Source: Axinella damicornis | Taxonomy: Eukaryota; Porifera; Demospongiae; Axinellida; Axinellidae | Assembly: GCA_963931865.1 (NCBI GenBank) | Contig: OZ007507.1 | Coordinates: 15,620,450-15,684,449 of the forward strand | Direction of reading: 5' to 3' | Length of the DNA: 64,000 bases | Shown: positions 1-10,189 of the stretch, one piece after another | How the letters are laid out: every line of letters starts with the position of its first letter | How positions within the stretch are numbered: position 1 is the stretch's first letter | The notes under the pieces: model-generated | Database searches by the model: none | Told to the model about the DNA's origin: nothing | Seen by the model: the letters and a program-made list of their open reading frames with translations, nothing else | Position numbers and translations under genes: made by a program

Positions 1-13
1 GTGTTAATAGCTT

Positions 14-411
14 AGGCCAAGCAAACTTGATTGCTTGTTTAGCGCCATCGTGGAAACCCTGCTATTGCATGCGGGCAGGTGGTTCATTTTCATTATTCAT
101 TGCCACTTCCTCCTCATTTCCTACTCAATTTTCAAGAACCTTGAACTTGTTTGCGAAGGTTTCAACACTCACGACGGACCAGGCAACGATTGCAAGCTAC
201 TACAGAAACGCATACAAAAGCCATGTTGCTCTACAAATCACTGCAAGAAGAGCCAACTTTGCACAACTAGCACCTACAGACCTACGCGCGGCAAAAAATA
301 GCTGCCTTCAACATCCGGTATCCTTGTAATGAATAATGAAAAATTAGGGGCGGCCCCTCTAAAAGCATGCGGGCGGGGACGCTAAACAAGGAATCAAGTT
401 TGCTTGGCCTT
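14..411. repeat. Foldback MITE-like element with ~33-bp terminal inverted repeats
   Basis: The left arm (14-46) begins AGGCCAAGCAAACTTGATT. Its reverse complement closes the element at about 379-411, with two mismatches. The interior has two overlapping short open frames with no recognisable family, so I treat it as a non-autonomous DNA element. No target duplication was identified. Confidence 0.6.
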
Positions 412-419
412 TAATATAG

Positions 420-1190
420 AATCTCCAGCATTACCATCTGTTCAGCTTCAATAAACTGTTATATAATTATTGACTTTGAACTATTTCATGTGCCTAGTGT
501 ATTTATACCAATGTCCTCTATGTCATAATGCAGTACACATTGTAGGTTAGCCTATAGCCAGCCTGGTTCTGAAATCTGAACACCTGTGGTTGCTAACCTA
601 GTAGGCAAATCCCAAGTGTTTTGATGTTTCTACTGTTGAATAGGCATGTAGGGTATATAGTTACCACCAATCTTTCATTGCCAAACTGCATGTCTCCACC
701 ACTGACTTAAAAGATTTAACGTGCCTATACATGTAAGTGCAACTGCAAAAAATAACTTTGGGCTAAGGCTCATACAGAGCCACACTGGGCTAACCTCCAT
801 GGTTAACATATACTCACTCACTCATATGTAGCTTCTGCGCAGTAGAAAATGAACCCATGTACGACTGAACATATTCTTACTGCATGCTCGGCCCTTGACT
901 TCCCTACAACAGTGTAATAGTACATTTGTTCACCAATCAGCAACATAATTCCAATTCAATTTGTAGTTGCTTATTATTGCAATCAACTCCTCTTAACTGT
1001 ACTTTCAATTGATTATCCAACCTCCATATGACTTTTACTCTACTTCAGAGTACTATAGACGGTCATTTCCTACACACTAATGAGGTATAACAACCACTAT
1101 CTATGTAAACCCTACCGTGGGTGTGCATGGCACATCATGCAGCTGGCAAATTCATGAGATAAGGTTCACTGACACAGAAACATAGTTTCT
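420..1190. other. AT-rich spacer without a gene
   Basis: No open frame, splice-bounded exon or clear repeat was seen in this stretch. Confidence 0.5.
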
Positions 1191-1195
1191 AAGGC

Positions 1196-1808
1196 TACAT
1201 CTGCAATTGGAAAGAATGAAACCCAGCTCAGCATTCCTAACCATAGTGTCAAGCAGAAAGGGGGTTCTTTTATCGCAATAATACGTACCTGGCTCATTGC
1301 CTTTTGGTTCATACGGTATCATACCCACTACATGTATACAAGCACCATCACCATTGATACTGCATTCTAGTATCAGCTAACACCTCCCAACCTTTATCTG
1401 AGGTTGTGTTGATCCCATCTGTTCCTTCTACCAAGCATGCATGAACAAGTAAGAGCAGTGTTCACACGGATGTGTAAACAATGTTAATTGTCACTCTTAT
1501 CAGTACAGAATTATAGTAGCTTATTGGTTCTGAGGTTTAGAGGAAGTTCAGATCAAGAGGTACAATACTGATAAACTGCAAAACAACACCTCCTCACACT
1601 CACTTAGCACATGCATAGCTGAGTGATAACATTATTTAATGTCATTTGAAAGAAATTAATGTCTTTCTTTGCTAGCTTGCTTGGGTGCATATAGTTGGTA
1701 TGATACCATATGAACCAATTGCTACAAGAACCCCCTTTCTGAAATCGTATAAGATACTATGGTTAGGACTGTTAAGCTGGCCATTTGAAAGAAATTTCCT
1801 GTTGCTAT
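1196..1808. repeat. Degenerate inverted-repeat element
   Basis: The sequence around 1240-1330 (..CAGAAAGGGGGTTCTT.., GGTTCATACGGTATCATACC) returns in reverse complement at 1690-1745. The outer parts also match imperfectly (TCCTAACCATAGT near 1226 against ACTATGGTTAGGACTG near 1755). The arms are about 100 bp and diverged. This looks like an old foldback transposon. Confidence 0.45.
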
Positions 1809-1858
1809 GGGAACAACTATATCTTGTACCTGTTGTTCACCATACAGAGATATATAGC

Positions 1859-1894
1859 ATGGCAGGCAATAAAACTAACATTACAAGGGTGTAG
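1859..1894 (+). pseudogene. MAGNK start-codon relic 1
   Basis: A short frame beginning M-A-G-N-K-T stops after 11 codons. The same start context (GGCAGGCAATAAAAC) recurs at 2690 and, slightly changed, at 8050. I read these as relics of one gene family's 5' end or of a repeat that carries it. The intact TRAF-like gene at 3129 also starts M-A-G-K, but its upstream sequence is not obviously the same. Confidence 0.25.
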
Positions 1895-2599
1895 AGGTGG
1901 GGGCTGCAGTCCCCTCCCCCCTCCCCATTTTGAGATTCACCTGTACGTATTTTTATTTGAAATATCCCCATAAAACAGCTGTAATTACATGATACAAATT
2001 TTGCTACGCACTATTGAGCGTCTGTACGTTTCTCCTTATGTACACGTGATGAATCATGTACCAGTTTAAATGGTTACATTTTTCTTAATTGTAAAAAAAA
2101 ATCGTGCGTCTCATACACGTTTATCTAGCCCCCCTTACAAACTAGTCTACACCTTGCATTAATTATAAGCAGTATGCATTATGCACAATTGCACATCTAT
2201 AGTGGCTGCAAGTTGTGTATGCTTACAGTGAGTGAGGAGGAAAAGCCATTTCTAATCCCACTTCCTCCATTCCACTACAGAGCACATCAATGTAATTGGT
2301 GTGTGGTGATACTGTGTACACCATATTTATTTCATCTGCTGTTACATTATCATGATATTATGCCAGTGCAGCTGGTCAAGACAATTGCATGATGCATGTG
2401 CATTTACTTATCTGACAGTATAATATTATATGACGTTATGTATAATTTGCCTCCATAATTATAGTGTGAAACTCATCACAAGTTGGTGATCAATTAAGTA
2501 CCAAATAGCTAACTGCCAGTCAGTATTATCTAATTGGAAGAGTATCCTCATCACACGTAGTGTGACTGTCTACTTTCATCTACAAGTTCTCAGAAGTGC

Positions 2600-2760
2600 T
2601 TACTGTTGATTCATACGTAGTTTAAAATCGTGGTTACACGGCTCCCATAGTATGCAAACATTGTCAGTCTCAGCTCGGCTCTGAGGACATGGCAGGCAAT
2701 AAAACACTGAGCACTATTTTTGGTAGTTGTATGATGTACAGGAAGAAATCCAACTAGAAG
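2600..2760 (+). pseudogene. MAGNK start-codon relic 2 with upstream region
   Basis: The segment from about 2608 (TTCATACGTAGTTTAAAATC, then CGTGGTTACAC) to the ATG at about 2690 matches 8008-8065, which also leads into an M-A-G-K start. The frame here (M-A-G-N-K-T-L-S..) closes after roughly 22 codons, so nothing functional is evident. Confidence 0.3.
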
Positions 2761-3128
2761 GACAACTGTTGCATTTTACATTAACTGTGAAAATGAAATG
2801 TGCACAGAAATTTCCTCATAACACACAATTAAGGGCTTGCTCATACTTGAAAGTTTCAGCCAACACTAGGTCTTCTGCTCTCGAGGAAAGTCAATTGGAA
2901 TTGTATACGGCTGGGAACGGATAAAACGTTGCTCCGCTCTACACACTTCAGGGGTCAATCCAGAAGGTTTAGCTATGCAGATTTTAACGGACACGCATGC
3001 GCATTCAGCATGGTGCCTCAAAGCCCAATTAAATCTCCCAGGCTTCCTGTTGGATGTCGATGGGTGGGGCAGGAATCCAGTTATGGGGGGGCAATCATTG
3101 GAATCATCAGAAATTTTCCATAGACAAA

Positions 3129-3692
3129 ATGGCTGGCAAGTTCAGTGAGAGCAGTTCTCCTTCCCCTGTGCTTCGAGCTGTAAGCGATCAAGTGGAAGAA
3201 AGATCATGTGGCTTTGAATGTGAGTTTGCGAATGAAAAGCCTCCAGATTCTGAGTGTCCTGTATGTTTGCAAGTACTTGGTGAGCCGTACCAAGTCTCTT
3301 GCTGTGGGAAGAGCTTTTGTAGGGGGTGCATTGAGCCAATCAAAGATAATAAGAAGCCTTGTCCCACTTGTAACGAAGAAAACTTTGACACTTTCCACGA
3401 CAAAAGGCTGCAGCAATCACTGTATGGGTTTTTGGTAGTCTGTTCTCACCGAAAGGAAGGCTGTGAGTGGAGAGGAGAGCTGGGACAGTTCGACAAACAC
3501 CTGAACTTGAAACCACCACCTGAAAAACAGATTGAGGGGTGCCAGTTTGCTGTGATTAGGTGCCTGTTCTGTTCTCAGCCTCCTCAGCGAAGTAAAATCC
3601 CAATCCACCAGAATGAGTGTCCGAAACGTCCTTTCAGCTGTGAGTATTGTCAGTACAACTCTGGTTACGAAGACATCATCAACAACCACTGA
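3129..3692 (+). CDS. TRAF-like RING protein, 5' part, interrupted by LINE insertion
   Basis: This is the N-terminal half of a RING / TRAF-type zinc-finger protein, a family of cytoplasmic ubiquitin-ligase adaptors in TNF-receptor and Toll/IL-1-type signalling. I chose the ATG at 3129 (context AAAATGG, frame M-A-G-K-F-S) rather than the in-frame ATG at 3054. A RING finger spans residues about 43-81: C-P-V-C, then S-C-C-G-K-S-F-C, C-I-E-P-I and C-P-T-C. It has Cys-Cys-Gly where many RINGs have Cys-Gly-His. TRAF zinc-finger pairs follow (G-C-E-W-R-G-E-L; C-L-F-C; H-Q-N-E-C; C-E-Y-C). The frame runs into a stop at 3690-3692 created exactly where the retrotransposon starts. The true continuation is at 5407. 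As it stands this half alone could make about 187 residues lacking the coiled coil and MATH domain. Confidence 0.85.
   Translation: MAGKFSESSSPSPVLRAVSDQVEERSCGFECEFANEKPPDSECPVCLQVLGEPYQVSCCGKSFCRGCIEPIKDNKKPCPTCNEENFDTFHDKRLQQSLYGFLVVCSHRKEGCEWRGELGQFDKHLNLKPPPEKQIEGCQFAVIRCLFCSQPPQRSKIPIHQNECPKRPFSCEYCQYNSGYEDIINNH
3684..3690. repeat. Target-site duplication, left copy (AACCACT)
   Basis: AACCACT immediately precedes the LINE body and is repeated at 5407-5413 after the A-rich tail. This is the pattern left by target-primed reverse transcription. Confidence 0.85.
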
Positions 3693-5299
3693 ACTCTTTC
3701 TTTGTCAGTTGTTTTAACTCATCCCAGCCTCCTCTAACTCATGCTGATTCCAATACCCTCAAACCAGACCATGCTTGTCCTGAGAACATTCTCTGCAAAG
3801 AACAACAAGTACTTGGCCTCTTACGTGCTGTAGACACTTCCAAAGCTAATGGCCCTGACGAGATATCAGCGCGGATGCTGAAGCATACTGCCCGGAGTAT
3901 AGCTCCATCTGTCACTAAGCTGTTTAACTTATCCCTGTGCTCTGGACAGCTTCCTGTTGCTTGGAAACAATCCTTGATTGTCCCTGTTCCAAAATCACCT
4001 GTAGCCACCACTCCTAATAACTATCGGCCAATATCTCTTCTGAGTATACTGAGCAAGTTACTAGAACGCCACATCTACTCTCTAGTTGCTACGCACCTGG
4101 AATTGTACCACCCACTATCCAACGCACAATGGGGTTTTCAGACAGGAAAGTCAACCACAACTGCACTTTTGTCTACTACCCATGAATGGCTCACAGCTCT
4201 TGAACAGAGAAAAGAAGTCAGTGCGGTATTTTTTGATCTGAAAAAGGCCTTTGACTCTGTACCCCACAAAGAACTGATGAGCAAACTGCAACAGCTGAGC
4301 CTTGACAGTCATGTATTGCATTGGATATCTAACTACCTAACTTGCAGATGTCAGAAGGTAGTAGTCAGTGGTGAAACATCTCGGGACTCACCAGTACTCT
4401 CTGGGGTGCCACAGGGATCCGTGCTCGGTCCCCTTTTATTTCTAATATACATCAACAGCCTAGCAAATGTCTCGATCTCTGATGGCACCCGGATGGTGAT
4501 GTATGCTGATGACTTACTTCTGTTTCGTCCAATTGCCAAGCAGTGTGATTTTCACACCTTGCAAAGAGACATTGACACTGTTGCAGAGTGGGTGTCTGCT
4601 AACTATTTAACTTTCAATCATGCAAAGTGCAAGTGCATGCTAGTGTCAAGAAAAAGTCAGTCATCAACACCCCCTACTCTGACTTTAAATGGCTGTGATA
4701 TCGAGCAAGTTCAGCACTTCAAATACCTTGGGTTGTTACTGTCATCAGACATGTCATGGTCACCTCACATCGAGTCCACATGCTCAAAAGCTAAAAGGAT
4801 CCTGGGCTTGCTATATAGACGGTTTTATGGCAACACTGATAGTACAACGTTGGTGCAGCTTTATCAATCCCTTGTTCGCCCTCACATGGAATATGCCTCT
4901 GAAGTTTGGGACCCTCATACCCAGAAAAACCGAAACAAGCTAGAGGACATTCAAAAATTTGCATGCAAAATTGCAACCAGAAGATGGGATCTGGGCTATC
5001 AGGAGCTCCTCGAGCTGACAGGTATTCCCTCCCTAGCTACCCGCCGGTTACACCTAAAACTGTGTACGTTATACAAAATTGTTTATAATTTGTGTTCCTT
5101 CCCTTCTGGTATTTTGGTCCCCCGAGCAAACTATAGTCAGCGTACAAGCCACCCTCTCCAATTCCATCAACCTCATGCTTACACTAACTCTTTCCAGTAC
5201 TCTTTTGTACCTCATGCTATATCCATGTGGAATTCCCTGCCCTGGTCTACTGTATCAGCTCAATCATTGTTTTTATTTAAGAGCAAACTTGTACTGTAA
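3691..5299 (+). CDS. LINE reverse transcriptase (partial, N-terminus missing)
   Basis: The reverse transcriptase copies the element's RNA into DNA at the target site. Readable motifs in order: S-K-A-N-G-P-D-E-I-S; N-N-Y-R-P-I-S-L-L-S near 4016; F-F-D-L-K-K-A-F-D-S-V-P-H near 4230 with the first catalytic Asp; G-V-P-Q-G-S-V-L-G-P-L-L-F near 4404; and the catalytic Y-A-D-D at 4502-4513. After these comes a thumb and C-terminal region with L-V-R-P-H-M-E-Y-A-S-E-V-W-D. There is no apurinic-type endonuclease domain. The frame has no start of its own; it reads in from the interrupted host gene in a different frame. About 535 codons are open without a stop. Confidence 0.9.
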
Positions 5300-5406
5300 T
5301 AATCTTATCTTCTGGGTACACTTTATATTAGCTTTCACTTGCTATTGTGTATCCTATGCACTTATTGCATAAACTTTTATAAACAAAAAAAACAACAAAA
5401 AAAAAA
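3691..5406 (+). mobile_element. 5'-truncated non-LTR retrotransposon (Jockey/CR1-like LINE)
   Basis: An insertion of about 1.7 kb carries a reverse transcriptase but no endonuclease. It ends in an A-rich tail (about 5378-5406) and is bracketed by the 7-bp duplication AACCACT. Loss of the 5' end is typical of LINE copies made by incomplete reverse transcription. The RT frame is intact from the junction to a stop at 5297-5299, so the copy looks young. Clade assignment (Jockey/CR1-like) rests on motif style only. Confidence 0.9.
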
Positions 5407-5413
5407 AACCACT
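5407..5413. repeat. Target-site duplication, right copy (AACCACT)
   Basis: This is the second copy of AACCACT, directly after the A-rich tail. From here the host frame resumes (N-H-W-P-V-C-G-F-H). Confidence 0.85.
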
Positions 5414-6615
5414 GGCCTGTGTGTGGCTTCCATCCCGTAGAGTGCCCAAATACGTGTGGTGCATCCCCCCAACGTCAAAACCTAGAGCAACATGCTTCCA
5501 ATGATTGCCCCCTAACCGTTATCAGCTGTGACTTCCAATGTGTCGGTTGTGAGGTGAGGCTACCTCGTAAAGCCATGTCAGATCACTTGAATGAGAACAC
5601 TGTCACTCATGTAAATCAACTTCTAGGATACGTGAAAAACCAGAACCTCACATTCTGCAAAGAACAGGACAAAAGTCAAGAACAGATTGCTGGGCTAAGG
5701 AACGCACAAGACCAGAGTCATAGGGAAATCGGTGAGCTAAAGAAATACCAGAATCTGATGCAGAAATGTATCTCTGAAACCTGGCCACTTTTGTTGTGGA
5801 TCATACTACCCGCAGTAGTTGCAGTCGTTGGAATATCAATTGAGGAAGTTAATAGTCTAGAACAACATCTGGAAGAACAAATGGGACTGATCGCTAATAT
5901 TCCAGAGGAATTGTTGCCACTGATCATGAAAGATAATTGGCTAGAGCAGGAGCTACAACGAAAAGAAGAATTCTTTGGAGAACTGACCAAAAACATGACT
6001 AGGCTTGAGCAGGAGCTACAACGGAAGGAAGAACTGTTTGGGGGACTCACCGAGAAAGTGAGCAAGCTTGAGCAGGAGCTACAACGGAAAGAAGAACTGT
6101 TTGGGGGACTCACTGAGAAAATTAAGAGGCTAGAACGGGAGGAAGATATTCAGCATACATTTATTTATATGCCAAATTTTGAAACCCGCAAGGAAGCCAG
6201 TGAGCCATGGGATTCACAGCCATTTTACTCCCATCCTTCTCTAGGCTACAAAATGTGTCTCAGAGTTTATGCTAATGGTGCTCGGTATCGCAAGGGCACA
6301 CATGTTTCCGTTAGGATGTACCTGATGCGCGGAGAGTTTGATGATCACCTCAAGTGGCCATTCCGAGCTGACATTACCATCGAGCTGCTCGATCAGCAAG
6401 GAAATGAAAGACACCATAAGACGACAATCGAATTCAATGATGAAACACCTTACAATGTTAGAGAAAGAGTTAAAGATGGACGCATTTTCTCAGGTGGTAT
6501 GAATGAAGCTGGTTGGGGTAGATTAGATTTCATCCGTCACAATAAATTAAAACCAAAATATATCAAGAATGATTCCCTTCAGTTTAAAATTCTCGTCAAA
6601 GTATTACATGTGTAA
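5407..6615 (+). CDS. TRAF-like protein, 3' part: zinc fingers, TM-like helix, coiled coil, MATH domain
   Basis: This is the C-terminal half of the protein begun at 3129, 402 codons to the stop at 6613-6615. More TRAF zinc-finger modules come first (C-G-F-H-P-V-E-C-P-N-T-C-G; C-D-F-Q-C-V-G-C). A Lys/Gln-rich helical stretch follows, then a strongly hydrophobic segment at about 5782-5848 (W-P-L-L-L-W-I-I-L-P-A-V-V-A-V-V-G-I). Next are three 21-residue repeats (L-E-Q-E-L-Q-R-K-E-E..) forming a coiled coil at about 5941-6130. The end is a MATH/TRAF-C domain (Y-K-M-C-L-R-V-Y-A-N-G; S-V-R-M-Y-L-M-R-G-E-F-D; final beta strand F-K-I-L-V-K-V-L). MATH domains trimerise and bind receptor tails. There is no start codon of its own; it can only be expressed as part of the whole if the insertion is absent or bypassed. 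Confidence 0.85.
   Translation, partial: NHWPVCGFHPVECPNTCGASPQRQNLEQHASNDCPLTVISCDFQCVGCEVRLPRKAMSDHLNENTVTHVNQLLGYVKNQNLTFCKEQDKSQEQIAGLRNAQDQSHREIGELKKYQNLMQKCISETWPLLLWIILPAVVAVVGISIEEVNSLEQHLEEQMGLIANIPEELLPLIMKDNWLEQELQRKEEFFGELTKNMTRLEQELQRKEELFGGLTEKVSKLEQELQRKEELFGGLTEKIKRLEREEDIQHTFIYMPNFETRKEASEPWDSQPFYSHPSLGYKMCLRVYANGARYRKGTHVSVRMYLMRGEFDDHLKWPFRADITIELLDQQGNERHHKTTIEFNDETPYNVRERVKDGRIFSGGMNEAGWGRLDFIRHNKLKPKYIKNDSLQFKILVKVLHV
5941..6130 (+). repeat. Three tandem 63-bp in-frame repeats (21 aa, three heptads)
   Basis: L-E-Q-E-L-Q-R-K-E-E-(F/L)-F-G-(E/G)-L-T is repeated three times, with a further partial L-E-R-E-E. Twenty-one residues make exactly three heptads, so added or lost units keep the coiled-coil register. 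Confidence 0.85.
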
Positions 6616-7530
6616 CATTATTATGCGCACGATATTGTACCCTGCATGGTCTGTAGTAGTGTATGGGTGTGTAGTGCACGACATTATGTATAGGCATATG
6701 TCCATGTAATGAGAATACATTATTGAATTGCATTGCTGTTGTTATGCTATTCATGTATCATCTCTGAGATCTACATGCATCCTGAATGCAACTGTTACTA
6801 TAATATTATATTATGTACAAAATCTGAGGAGGAGCTATATAGACTAGCTATAGATGGATCCACCAATCCCCTGTACAGAAGACTAGCTATACGCAACAGG
6901 CATGTGTGATCAATCCCAGACTGATGCCTGCCGGTGTGCATAATTATATATTGCTGGTCAATGCTGGAGCTGCTGCATTTTAGGCCATGGAATTAGTTTT
7001 TTTATTTTATGGAATGCATAATTCCTATAGCCGTTCGGGGTATGTTCCACTGCATTTTGAAATCAGGAAATTTGATACCCCTGGTAATCAAGACTGGACC
7101 CCCAAGTAATGGGGTTGGAGAGTTGGAATTAGTGATCAAAAAGTGAGACGTACTGTGAATGTTGCCAAGGTATGGCAAAAAATGGCATGCAGCACATGCA
7201 TACTGACCAGGATATAATATTATCAGTGCAGGCGTCACATTTGCTATATACTACAGACTAGCTACTGTAGCTATAATAAAACTTATTATTTTTGGCTTCA
7301 CCCCTGATTGTATCAACACACACAGCAAGAATGATGGGAGTACACGAGCTTCCATGGAAACTCTTGGAAAATGCAGTGTTTATAATATATTATTACTACA
7401 TATACTTGGTCACGGCAACTGGGATATTGGACGTGCTCAAGGGATGTACATGTACAACTTGTGAACTAAGCTTTCGCTGTGGCAGATACTTATTGTTGGC
7501 ACATGCTTGCTCTGACTTATACTTCACAAT
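6616..7530. other. Spacer 3' of the TRAF-like gene
   Basis: This stretch is AT-rich with no supported exon. No strong polyadenylation hexamer was identified close to the stop. Confidence 0.4.
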
Positions 7531-7531
7531 G

Positions 7532-7636
7532 CAGGGTTCTATCTAGGATTTTGAGATTGGGGGAGAAGATCTTGAGAATGACGGTGGACGGGGGAATGCG
7601 GCCGTAGGCTGCAATTTATAGGGGGCTCTGGGGGCA

Positions 7637-7673
<37 letters not shown>

Positions 7674-7931
7674 AGAAAATTTTGGAATTTTGAGCCTTCT
7701 GAGAGTGGTTCTGAGGCACTCTGAGACAATTTTGAGGTCATAGTATGGAAATGCTATGCAGTGTAACATGAAATGGTACAAAGCACACAGGTGTAGCTAC
7801 ATGCTGCACTGTTCTTGACACTACTTTTACTGAATTAATTGTCAGAAATTTGGGGGGGGGGGGGGGGAAGCTGGAGTGTTTGGGGGGGGGGAATCTTCCC
7901 CCCCCACCCCCCCGAGTAGATAGAACCCTGG
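7532..7931. repeat. MITE-like element with poly-C/poly-G tracts
   Basis: It is bounded by CAGGGTTCTATCTAGG at the left and its complement (TAGATAGAACCCTG) at the right. It holds a run of about 35 C (7639-7673) and a run of about 16 G (7852-7867). Its GGGGGCTCTGGGGGCATGCC part resembles 29100-29135 (GGGGTCTGGGGACATGCCCC), so the family recurs. Confidence 0.5.
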
Positions 7932-7997
7932 TTGACACTGTAGCACTGGTGTAATAGTAGACTCTATATATAGCACTTTACTGGAACAATGCATGCT

Positions 7998-8181
7998 GAT
8001 TCATACGTATATAAGTCATGGAGTTTCAAATCGTGGTTACACTGACGGCATGGCAGGCAAGAAAACATCGAGCATTGTAGAGTTGGTGGCTTCATTTCGT
8101 TGTATTAACTCCAGAAGTGAAAGTAACGTCTCAAACTCGGTTTACGGACTCTTCACGCCTAGTGTTCTGCCCACGCATTAA
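7998..8181 (+). pseudogene. MAGKK start-codon relic 3 with upstream region
   Basis: The upstream sequence (TTCATACGTA.., ATCGTGGTTACAC) and the ATG at about 8050 match the relic at 2600-2700. The frame M-A-G-K-K-T-S-S-I-V-E-L-V-A-S-F is open to 8181 (about 44 codons) with no recognisable domain. Confidence 0.3.
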
Positions 8182-8650
8182 ATTGACAATGACGTCATGC
8201 ATAAATGTTTGCTATTGCTGAAGCCGGAATTAAGGTAGGAAGCATGGCATCGGCGAAATCGCGCAATTTTGCTCATGAATAATTAATAAGATGACGTCAC
8301 TCGCATACGGTTATAAAGAGTTATTCATCTGTTTACGTTTTCCCATGGCGGCAACCGGAATAAACAAGGGGGGGCTTCTCTCTTTGATGCGGCTAGCGGC
8401 CCTTTCAAGTTTCAATTCGGTACTCTGATGTGGCCGTGCGGTACTTTGAAGGTTTGTTTGAACACTCTTTTTATTTTTATTTTTATTTTTTTTTTACGTA
8501 AGAAGCTATTCTGGCTTATTGAATGTAGCGATAGGCTATCTGAGTGTGAATAGCTAGGTCGAGTGAGCAGAATGTTTGTTGGGCTGCTGAAGTGGCCGAA
8601 GAACAGCCTGGAAAGTGAACAGCCTCTGACAGCTCCCTGGCCAAGGTACT

Positions 8651-9202
8651 CTAGAGAGTTGACCTTTCGGCATTACAGGCCCCGCCCATTTTCGTGTTAG
8701 GGCGAATTTGGCTGGTTTGGTAGCTGGACTGGGCTGGTGAGAGGCAGTAGATGTGTGGCCAAAACTCTGTAACCGAGAGGTGAACGTGGAAAAGCATCCC
8801 TAGTTTTGCAGGGGGTAGGTTGACCTTATGGAAACTGGCCTTGGCTTTGGTCGGTTTTAGTTGGTGTGCGTGGAATTTTTTTTGAAAGCCTAGGGTAGCC
8901 AAACCTCTGTTTTTGAGGGCGGCAGTGAGTTTTGGGCTGTAGCCTGCAACTGAGGAGAGCAGGTGGTAAATCCATCCGTAGTTTTTGGGCCTGTTTTGTG
9001 TGTGTATTGATGATGGGGTCAGAGTGTGGGTGGGGCCTTGGAGAGGGTCCAAATTTTCAGTTTCGTAGAGGGCCTTAAAATTGAGTTTTAGGGCATTTTC
9101 AAGCAGAGGGAGCAGTTTGATGCAAAGTATTGCTGAAACTTGTGTACGCTTTGATGCTGCCCATTTATCCATCAACTTGGTTTCAGAGATCGCGGTACCC
9201 AT
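8651..9202 (-). CDS. Hypothetical single-exon protein (183 aa)
   Basis: This is a complete frame with an early ATG (context GGAAACATGGG) and no recognised family. The first half is helical and Leu/Lys-rich (I-L-C-I-K-L-L-P-L-L-E-N-A-L-K-L). The second half is rich in Lys, His and Pro. No signal peptide or transmembrane segment is obvious. It could be an exon, a repeat-derived frame or chance. Length is the main argument, since most spurious frames here are under 130 codons. Confidence 0.35.
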   Translation of the reverse strand: MGTAISETKLMDKWAASKRTQVSAILCIKLLPLLENALKLNFKALYETENLDPLQGPTHTLTPSSIHTQNRPKNYGWIYHLLSSVAGYSPKLTAALKNRGLATLGFQKKFHAHQLKPTKAKASFHKVNLPPAKLGMLFHVHLSVTEFWPHIYCLSPAQSSYQTSQIRPNTKMGGACNAERSTL

Positions 9203-9957
9203 GTTTCCTACCTTAAGAGGATGTGTTGCACTGTGTATGAAACTTCACTATAATAATAATGGCACACACCGGACTCCCATGCAGTCTTCCTTTACTGACA
9301 TATGCATGTATACATAAAATATCAACTACTTTCGCTCTGGAATAGCCATCTTCGTCGTACTTTCCTGCAAAAGCTGAGATTTGGCAAACTCCAAATAGAT
9401 AGGATAGACAACTTGTACTTCAAATTTAACACCGATTGCATAAAGGACGTCGACATGCAAGTTTAAGCTTTTTTGAACCGACAATGTCCCAGGTGAAAAT
9501 GAACTCCTGTCCTGCCTTAAGTTTAGCACCCTCACAAAGGTGTAAGTTAAACTGACATCTCTCAAACTGCTTCCTCTTTTGAATATAAATTGTGTGCTAT
9601 GTTTGTTTTAGGTCAGTGAAGGGGCAGCAATGCCGCAGCATGCAGAAAAGGTCTGAAAAAAAATTGATGGGGAAAAAGGTCTGGAAGCAGGGCAGCACTT
9701 GCATGTGTATCAGCAGACACCCACTAGACTTGTGCTCCAGTTCGTTAGTTTATTGTTATAGTAGAACAAGGAGGCATTCAACACCCACTCTCTGTCTTCA
9801 TTTTGCATCATTGAATAGGCGACAATCACCTGCAATTGTTAGAATGGACATTACGATTTAATTTGTGACACAAAACTAGAATTAGTTTTGATACTATACT
9901 CGAGTTGTGCAAATTGAGTAAAATATTCAGAGCAACTATGCTACTGCCATGTAGCCA

Positions 9958-10029
9958 TAGCCTCGTTCCCAGGCCCCGCCCAGCTCTCTGTCGCTTGCAG
10001 TGTGGGCTTGGACCTGGGAATGAAGCCTT
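9958..10029. repeat. TAGCCTCG-ended mini-MITE (72 bp)
   Basis: It starts TAGCCTCGTTCCCAGGCC and ends with the diverged complement GGACCTGGGAATGAAGCCT. This is a small member of the window-wide TAGYCTCG family; its target duplication is no longer clear. Confidence 0.6.
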
Positions 10030-10189
10030 GTTGATCGGTGAGACAAAACTGGATGCAACCTCAGAATGGACATTAGAATAAAATTATAATAATATTATAG
10101 CTAATAACACAAAATTAAGTTTGCAAAATGAGTAAGAAATGCTACTACCAAGTAGCTATGAAGGCAATAGCTTCACGCAACCATGGTTA

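Noticed and set aside
3054..3128. Upstream in-frame ATG for the TRAF-like protein
   Set aside because: The 25 extra residues are Gly/Trp/His-rich and unlike the rest. The ATG at 3129 has the better context and gives a normal N-terminus before the RING.
5718..6113. 131-codon minus-strand frame (Ser/Cys/Phe-rich)
   Set aside because: It is the antisense shadow of the repeated coiled-coil region of the TRAF-like gene.
7539..7781. Gly-rich 80-codon frame
   Set aside because: It is a translation of a poly-C tract in a repeat; homopolymer frames are not evidence of a gene.
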